Positions 22,477 to 27,603 of a stretch of DNA of 27,603 nucleotides are shown here, in pieces. Position 1 is the stretch's first letter. The number at the start of each line of letters is the position of its first letter. Under the pieces are notes generated by a model. It was not told the DNA's origin and ran no database searches. It saw nothing but the letters and a program-made list of their open reading frames with translations. The translations under genes and the position numbers were made by a program. Where the stretch lies: positions 1 through 27,603 of the forward strand of contig JASJEI010000303.1 of assembly GCA_030064795.1 (NCBI GenBank), written 5' to 3'. Origin of the DNA: Pleurocapsa sp. MO_226.B13 (GTDB lineage: Bacteria; Cyanobacteriota; Cyanobacteriia; Cyanobacteriales; Xenococcaceae).

Positions 22477-24576
22477 ATGACACCTGGTCAATCCTCTTTC
22501 CGACGTATATTACTTTCGCGCATCCTTTTGGTTAGTGTTCCTATCTTATTAATTGGTGTTTATGTCACCTACAGCAAGGCTCGTTCCGCTTTTCTAGAGA
22601 GTGCCAGGCAAAATTTAACCGAGAGCGCAGTTAGAAAAGGAGAGATTGTCAAACAATCAATAGAAGCGTTACGCAACAATCTTGCCAAAGCTAGCGATGC
22701 AGCAATTGCTCGGTCAGATCTCTTAGATCCCGAACTATTGATTACTCAACTTGAAGAAGTACTACCGACGGATATTTTATGCGCTCAGATTACCGACCTT
22801 AATACCAACAAAGTTATTGCCAGTACCTGTAAAGACTCGGTGGAGTTAGAAAGTAGTACCTGGTCAAAGAAGAAGCAAAGTATTTTTACCACTGCTGACC
22901 AAACTAATGTCAAGCTACTGCTACCCTCAACCTCTCTAGTCCGAGATTCAGAAAATCCTGAAGAAAATCCTCTGCGACGGCAGCTCAAGCTTTGGTTGAC
23001 TGCTCCAGTATACGATCGCAATGGCGACTTGCGTTATGCCCTCAGTGTCAAGTCGGCTATTTTAGCCCAAGAAATTATCGAACCTGGTTCGTTGGAAGGT
23101 TACCCTGTAGTGATCGATCGAGATGGAACTATCCTGGCTCATCCCTTTGTCCAGCGGGTAGGAAGGAATATCAAGCAAATGCCCGATGCCCAAAGACTAA
23201 GCGAATTATTAGACAGCGCGATCGCCGACGAGCCTGATTTTTTGCATCTATTTTATTTGGAAACAGATGGTGTAGAGTTAGTAGCGGGATACAGTTCTAT
23301 ACCTTCTCCCATAACCAAATCCAGTCAGGAAAAATGGATTATTCTGGCAGTTAGTCCTTTGGATGCTGCCCTCGAACCCCTCAAAGATATTCGTCAAACC
23401 TTAGTGGGGATGACTTTGGGACTAATTGCTGCTTGTTCTCTGGTCACTTTATACCTATCTCGTGAATTGGCTCGTCCCTTAGAACAAATTAGAGACTATT
23501 CCTTAAGAGAAGAAAGTTTGTATAGTATTAGCGATCGCCCTAATGCGGTAGTTTCGCAACGTCTGCCAGAAAATTTTAAAATCAGAGAGTTCAATCAACT
23601 GTCGGTCGCCCTCAACGATATGGTTAGCAGACTGAGAACTTGGGGAGAAGAAATTGTCTCTGCTTGGAAAGAAGCACAAGCTGCCAACAAATTAAAAAGC
23701 GAATTTTTAGCCAATACTTCTCACGAACTCAGAACACCCCTTAATGGTATTATCAACTGTATTCGGATTGTCCAGGATGGTTATTGTGATAGCAAAGAAG
23801 AAGAGCAAGAATTTTTACAACAGGCAGATGATGCAGCCATACATTTATTGGGCATTATTAATGATGTTTTAGATATTTCCAAAATTGAAGCAGGTAAGCT
23901 CTCAGTTGCTAGAGAAAAAGTTGATTTACGCAAGATACTTAATGAGGTTATAGATCTGCATTTAGTAACAATTCAAAGTAAAAATCTTCAGTTAATTACG
24001 CCAACTTGGGAGCAAAATATTTATGTCTTGGCAGATACGGCAAAGCTCAAACAAGTCTTAATTAATATTATTTCTAATGCAGTCAAGTTTACCGATTATG
24101 GCTCGATTAATATTAGTGTAACCACCAGAGTCCTCAGTAATAGTCGAGACTCGGAAAGTCATCGATATCTATTTGCTTCTGGGGGAAATTATCCCGAAAA
24201 CTCGACGCTAGTTTCTAGCAATGATTTTTATCGTAGTGAAATTTCAGAAACCAAAGAAAATAAACAATCTGAAATTGACAATCAAATCAATTCCCCTCCA
24301 GAAGACTTAAAACCTTCTGGGATTGAAGTAGTAATTGCAGTAGAAGATACGGGTATCGGTATCGAATCAAGCCAACAAGATAAATTATTTAATCCTTTTG
24401 TTATGGTAGATGGTTCTACCACCAGAAAGTTTGGCGGTACTGGTTTGGGACTGGCTATTTCTCGTAACTTAGTTGAGTTGATGCAGGGAAATATTTCTTT
24501 ATATAGTGCGGGAGAAAATAAAGGCACGACAGTAAAAATATCTTTACCTCTTGCCGAAAATATCGAGAATCAATAA
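22477..24576 (+). CDS. Membrane sensor histidine kinase (extracytoplasmic sensor-HAMP-HisKA-HATPase)
   Basis: 699 residues from ATG 22477. The N-terminal membrane helix is ILLVSVPILLIGVYVTYSKA. A PDC/dCache-like periplasmic sensor (about 35-300) includes PVYDRNGDLRYALSVK and IDRDGTILAHPFVQRVGRN. A second helix follows (about 315-335, MTLGLIAACSLVTLYL), then a HAMP-like linker and HisKA with phospho-His in ANTSHELRTPLNGI. In the ATPase domain the N-box is NIISNAVKFTDYG, G1 is VEDTGIGI and G2 is FGGTGLGLAISR. A hydrophilic insertion of about 65 residues (24130-24325) separates N-box and G1. It has no receiver domain and no adjacent response regulator. An in-frame TTG at 22447 is less likely as the start. 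Confidence 0.93.
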   Translation: MTPGQSSFRRILLSRILLVSVPILLIGVYVTYSKARSAFLESARQNLTESAVRKGEIVKQSIEALRNNLAKASDAAIARSDLLDPELLITQLEEVLPTDILCAQITDLNTNKVIASTCKDSVELESSTWSKKKQSIFTTADQTNVKLLLPSTSLVRDSENPEENPLRRQLKLWLTAPVYDRNGDLRYALSVKSAILAQEIIEPGSLEGYPVVIDRDGTILAHPFVQRVGRNIKQMPDAQRLSELLDSAIADEPDFLHLFYLETDGVELVAGYSSIPSPITKSSQEKWIILAVSPLDAALEPLKDIRQTLVGMTLGLIAACSLVTLYLSRELARPLEQIRDYSLREESLYSISDRPNAVVSQRLPENFKIREFNQLSVALNDMVSRLRTWGEEIVSAWKEAQAANKLKSEFLANTSHELRTPLNGIINCIRIVQDGYCDSKEEEQEFLQQADDAAIHLLGIINDVLDISKIEAGKLSVAREKVDLRKILNEVIDLHLVTIQSKNLQLITPTWEQNIYVLADTAKLKQVLINIISNAVKFTDYGSINISVTTRVLSNSRDSESHRYLFASGGNYPENSTLVSSNDFYRSEISETKENKQSEIDNQINSPPEDLKPSGIEVVIAVEDTGIGIESSQQDKLFNPFVMVDGSTTRKFGGTGLGLAISRNLVELMQGNISLYSAGENKGTTVKISLPLAENIENQ

Positions 24577-24596
24577 TTAAAGCTTTTAGCTAAAGT

Positions 24597-24743
24597 GAGT
24601 TCGGAGTTCGGAGTTCGGAGTTCGGAGTTTAGAGTTCGGAGTTCGGAGTTTAGAGTTCGGAGTTCGGAGTTTAGAGTTCGGAGTTTAGAGTTCGGAGTTC
24701 GGAGTTTAGAGTTCGGAGTTCGGAGTTCGGAGTTCGGAGTTCG
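24597..24743 (+). repeat. 21-unit heptanucleotide array (GAGTTCG/GAGTTTA)
   Basis: Twenty-one uninterrupted 7-base units: 16 copies of GAGTTCG and 5 of GAGTTTA, the variant at units 5, 8, 11, 13 and 16. No unit has any other change. It lies just past the kinase stop codon, at the convergent junction with the adhesin gene. This is the longest array in the window; single or double GAGTTCG units appear near 5043, 11358 and 20601. Confidence 0.95.
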
Positions 24744-24787
24744 GATGATGACTTTAAATTAAAATCCCCCCGTCCCCTAGTCCCCTA

Positions 24788-24828
24788 GTCAGCCATAACA
24801 TTTAACTGTTCATACGAACCCGATATTA
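24788..24828 (+). repeat. Dispersed ~40-base repeat, copy 2
   Basis: Matches 5177-5216 with a few substitutions and one indel, again directly after a C-rich tandem motif (CCCCTAGT x2). Its last bases touch the stop of the minus-strand adhesin gene. Confidence 0.75.
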
Positions 24829-27297
24829 TGACCGATCGCAAACATTGTTGTCTTTTGGCTGTGGTGCAGAACCATTAAGACTGGTTTTATATGCGACTAA
24901 CTCGACAACACCGCGATCGTTGATTATCCATCCTTGTGCCTCAACAATCTCTTCCCTATTTTCCCCATCTTCCCTATATTCCCCTGTACGGGCGAACGGC
25001 CGAGAGCCCCTACCCCCATCTTCCGAAAACGACGCAGGTTCGACTAAATCCACCTCACTAACCTCCGACTCTCGCGGTTGCTTGGGACTGGGTGCAATAC
25101 CACCTTTACCCGTGACGATAAATTCACTCAGATCTCCCTGTTGGCAGAGACTTTGGGCAATCAATCTGGTTACGTCAATTACTTCTGTGGGTAATTCTTC
25201 TAGCCCCTCGACGGGATTAGTATCTAGTTCGATAATTGCTACTGTACCATCTAGTCCAAATTCAGAAGAGGCATCGATGTCATTGGTATTATTCGGTGGT
25301 GTAGAACTTCTTTCTTCAATGCCAAACAGAGCATTAGTCGTCAGATCGATATTGCCTCCCCTTCCTTGGGCTGCACTGGCAATCAGATCGTTGTTTTGGT
25401 TGGGAAAAGCGACAATAAAACCAGCATCAATACTTAAATTACCACCATCGGCATCGCCAAAGGCTTGAGCGGAAATGAAACTATTATTTTCTAGGGTAAG
25501 CTCGTCGGCGATGTTGAGATTAATAATCCCACTTGCTTCTCCTGTAAACTGGGTAGCAGCTTCAATTCTGGCATCGGTCAGATTAAGAGAATCAGCAGCG
25601 ATGGTAATAGTTCCTGGTCGTCCTGTACCTGGAGTATCATCGTCTCCAATATTGTCAAAATTAGTCGCTTCAATTGTCCCACCATTGGCGATGGTTAAAT
25701 TCCCCGTATTGACAACTACATTGCCCCCATTACCGTCTTCAATCAGGGCAGACGCAGTGATCCCACTGCGAAAACGAGCGATCGAGCCATCAATAAAGAT
25801 CGATTCACTGGCATCAATCCTCACATTATTAGCATTACCTCGACCGAAGGTACTAGCATCAACTCGACCGCCATTGGTGAGATTGAGATTAGCAGTGGAG
25901 ATGGTAACACCTCCTGCGTCTCCTGTTGTATCTATATCAACCAGACTAGTAATCCCACTAGGAAAACCCTCTGAATCTTCCCCCGTAGCGGTAATATCTC
26001 CTCTAGCGGTAATGTTAACTGGCCCGGCATTACCTTCACCCAAGGTACTAGCAGCAACTCGACCGCCATTAGTGAGGTTGAGATTAGTAGTAGAAATAGT
26101 TATCCCTCCTGAATTTCCTGTTGCACTTGTAGCAACCAGACTTTCAATGCCACTTTGAAAACCCCCTGAAGTTTCCCCATCTACCGTAATATCTCCTGTA
26201 GCGGTAACATTAACTGCTCCTGCATTACCTTGACCAAAGGTATCAGCACCAAGATCTCCACCATTGATTAATTCCAGAGAATCAGTATTAATGGTAATAT
26301 TCCCCGTATTACCTATTCCCCCAGAATCAACTCGATTGAGAATGCGACTCTCATTCAGGGTAATATTTTCAGCAACATTAATCGTAACCTCTCCTGCTTG
26401 GGCTTGAGGATTCGTAGAATTAGAGCTTATTCCTCCCCGAATCAAGCTACTGCCAAATTCTCCTGCTGCTAAACTGAGATTATTCCCATCAACCGTAATA
26501 TTTCCGCCACCAGTTCCCACAACATCGACATCCGCAGCATTAGTCAGAGTTATATTTGCCTGATTTAAGTCGTCTGGAAAACTCAAACTTCCATCCCGAT
26601 CGAGATTAACTATTCCTGCTTCGGCTAATCCTCCAAGATAAATATTTCCACCCCTAGCAGTAGCATTCCCCGACTCAAACCTAATATTTCCCCCGACAAA
26701 AGCTAGATTATTCCCCGAAGCAATTTCTAAGCCTGTTAATACTCCCGAACTGTTTTCGACTCGCGAACGATTAACAATATCCCCAGAATTCTCCTGAAAG
26801 TTTAAACCAATTGGTGCATTAATCGTCAGTAATGGCTGCTCGATATTATCTACCGCACTAAATTCCCCATCTTCAAATAAAATACTACTGGCAGTACTAC
26901 TATAAAATGAGCCACCGATATTTAAACTGGCATTCTCACCAAAGATAATTCCTGCGGGGTTGATTAGAAATAAACTGGCACTACCATTAGCACGAATTAA
27001 ACCATCGATATTGGAGATATTTCCCCCCGTGACTCGACTGAAGATATTGGAGATCTCACTGGCGTTATTGAAAAAAGCCTCATTACCCGTAGGTACAGAA
27101 AAATCCTGAAAACTGTGAAATAAATTACCACCCCTGGTTTGTCCTCCTGTAATCTCGGCAACATTGCCATTTTGATTGACTTGTGTATTGACCGTACCAT
27201 CAGAAGTAATTTGAGCAAGGATCGGACGGGAAGATAAACAGCCGAGAGTACCTAAACCAAGCTGTAGTGAGACGAATAGAGCTTTAATCCACCGCAT
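24826..27297 (-). CDS. Two-partner-secretion filamentous haemagglutinin-like exoprotein
   Basis: 823 residues from the ATG at 27297. Signal peptide MRWIKALFVSLQLGLGTLG through RPILAQ, then the TPS secretion domain: GTVNTQVNQNGNVAEITGGQ, GNLFHSFQDFSVPTGNEAFF, FSRVTGGNISNIDGLIRANG, and LFLINPAGIIFGENASLNIG (the NPxGI motif). A long beta-helix follows with related units of about 65 residues (DNA about 25840-26330, for example NLNLTNGGRVAAS, ITARGDITATGE). The C-terminus has LIAQSLCQQGDLSEFIVTGK and GGIAPSP, typical of cyanobacterial members, then a low-complexity insert and EAQGWIINDRGVVELVA. It is probably secreted through a TpsB/ShlB porin that is not in this window. A TTG at 27348 is a poorer start because it adds 17 residues before the signal peptide. 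It could act in adhesion or competition. Confidence 0.9.
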   Translation of the reverse strand: MRWIKALFVSLQLGLGTLGCLSSRPILAQITSDGTVNTQVNQNGNVAEITGGQTRGGNLFHSFQDFSVPTGNEAFFNNASEISNIFSRVTGGNISNIDGLIRANGSASLFLINPAGIIFGENASLNIGGSFYSSTASSILFEDGEFSAVDNIEQPLLTINAPIGLNFQENSGDIVNRSRVENSSGVLTGLEIASGNNLAFVGGNIRFESGNATARGGNIYLGGLAEAGIVNLDRDGSLSFPDDLNQANITLTNAADVDVVGTGGGNITVDGNNLSLAAGEFGSSLIRGGISSNSTNPQAQAGEVTINVAENITLNESRILNRVDSGGIGNTGNITINTDSLELINGGDLGADTFGQGNAGAVNVTATGDITVDGETSGGFQSGIESLVATSATGNSGGITISTTNLNLTNGGRVAASTLGEGNAGPVNITARGDITATGEDSEGFPSGITSLVDIDTTGDAGGVTISTANLNLTNGGRVDASTFGRGNANNVRIDASESIFIDGSIARFRSGITASALIEDGNGGNVVVNTGNLTIANGGTIEATNFDNIGDDDTPGTGRPGTITIAADSLNLTDARIEAATQFTGEASGIINLNIADELTLENNSFISAQAFGDADGGNLSIDAGFIVAFPNQNNDLIASAAQGRGGNIDLTTNALFGIEERSSTPPNNTNDIDASSEFGLDGTVAIIELDTNPVEGLEELPTEVIDVTRLIAQSLCQQGDLSEFIVTGKGGIAPSPKQPRESEVSEVDLVEPASFSEDGGRGSRPFARTGEYREDGENREEIVEAQGWIINDRGVVELVAYKTSLNGSAPQPKDNNVCDRS
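24949..25030 (-). repeat. Intergenic-type repeat inside the adhesin coding sequence
   Basis: Within the adhesin gene, 24949-24985 (read on the minus strand) is GGGGAA/GGGAAGATG low complexity like that at 2909-2940. Next to it, 24986-25013 is a degenerate 28-base palindrome (about 10 of 14 pairs) of the GTAGGGGCG...CGCCCCTAC type found between genes. The segment is translated in frame as RPFARTGEYREDGENREE. Confidence 0.65.
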
Positions 27298-27509
27298 TAT
27301 TATCGATCGCTCCCAGTGAGGTAATTTCAAAAAGAATACCTTAGACAAATCATTTGTCTTAGTATTATGCGCTTAGCCAAAAGGAAGTAAAAGAGGAAAA
27401 ATTCAGGTATTTTTTCAGGTGTTTGTTTTTATTGGCATTTTCTAGTTTCGGTCAGGCGATCGCCATTGCTCTTTTTATTCAAAAATTGGTGTTGCTGAAT
27501 CGAGGTATG

Positions 27510-27569
27510 ATACCAAATCCTATTTACATAGAATACTTATCGGTTAAATCGTAAAACCCTGTAGAGACG
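27510..27569 (+). mobile_element. Truncated second copy of the MITE-like element
   Basis: Sixty bases from ATACCAAATCC to CTGTAGAGACG match 11625-11684 with three mismatches. After that the sequence switches to an unrelated C-rich repeat, so the palindromic centre and right end are missing. Confidence 0.75.
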
Positions 27570-27580
27570 ACCCCTCTAAA

Positions 27581-27599
27581 TCTCCCCTGCAAGGGGAGA
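27581..27599. repeat. Short perfect hairpin TCTCCCCT-GCA-AGGGGAGA
   Basis: An 8-base perfect stem with a 3-base loop at the window edge, fused directly to the truncated MITE-like copy. It is probably part of another dispersed repeat family that continues past the window. Confidence 0.75.
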
Positions 27600-27603
27600 C
27601 AAT

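Larger units (their letters stand above)
27298..27603. other. Region upstream of the adhesin gene, with repeats
   Basis: 306 bases to the window end without a gene. The first 150 bases presumably carry the adhesin promoter and leader. From 27510 a truncated MITE-like copy begins, then a short hairpin repeat to the edge. No confident -35/-10 pair was assigned. Confidence 0.6.

Noticed and set aside
24597..24743. The 21-unit array as a CRISPR
   Set aside because: Units are contiguous 7-mers with no spacers.
24845..26158. Long plus-strand open frames (207 and 227 codons) opposite the adhesin gene
   Set aside because: They are Ser/Pro/Leu-rich antisense shadows of the Gly/Asn/Thr-rich repeat protein, not independent genes.

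Overview
The window looks like a chromosomal segment of a cyanobacterium. HIP1 octamers (GCGATCGC) and their GGCGATCGCC-type extensions recur through most genes. The gene families (multi-domain response regulators, TPR-CHAT protein, two-partner-secretion adhesin, MiaE, Glk, DUF1206) and the abundant short tandem intergenic repeats also fit a filamentous or pleurocapsalean/chroococcalean genome; the order is inference. No rRNA, tRNA or CRISPR array was found.

Region 1 (1-3267): a 3'-truncated IS110-family transposase on the minus strand that keeps a structured 5' leader, then a membrane-linked GT2 glycosyltransferase and a predicted outer-membrane beta-barrel protein. Region 2 (3268-5038): an unusual response regulator with a C-terminal membrane anchor, overlapping by 4 bases a TPR-CHAT (caspase-like) gene that has lost its middle. 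Region 3 (5252-7898): a divergent LysR regulator/SDR pair with a dyad operator candidate, then a gene-poor stretch with a quinone-reductase-like remnant. Region 4 (7899-15012): a single-module NRPS (half C-A-PCP-TE) whose adenylation domain lacks the Asp that holds an alpha-amino group. It converges on a two-gene minus-strand operon: a 750-residue REC-wHTH-Hpt-REC-REC-GGDEF regulator followed by a stand-alone catalytic domain of the isopropylmalate/homocitrate synthase type.

Region 5 (15134-22353) is mostly housekeeping: an SDR epimerase-like protein, a PPP phosphatase, MiaE tRNA hydroxylase, a GNAT acetyltransferase, glucokinase, a DUF1206 membrane protein, a lipoprotein pseudogene, a PHP phosphoesterase and a RibD-type reductase. 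Region 6 (22477-27603): a sensor histidine kinase and a large exported filamentous-haemagglutinin-like protein whose C-terminus appears to include a repeat of the intergenic type. No cognate TpsB transporter is present.

The most notable signals are the membrane-tethered response regulator coupled to a CHAT protein, the NRPS with a non-amino-acid-type pocket next to a 2-oxoacid elongation-type synthase, and the non-coding layer. That layer consists of heptanucleotide arrays, hairpin repeats and a small MITE-like element; such repeats sit at all five convergent gene junctions and are essentially absent from the divergent promoter regions.
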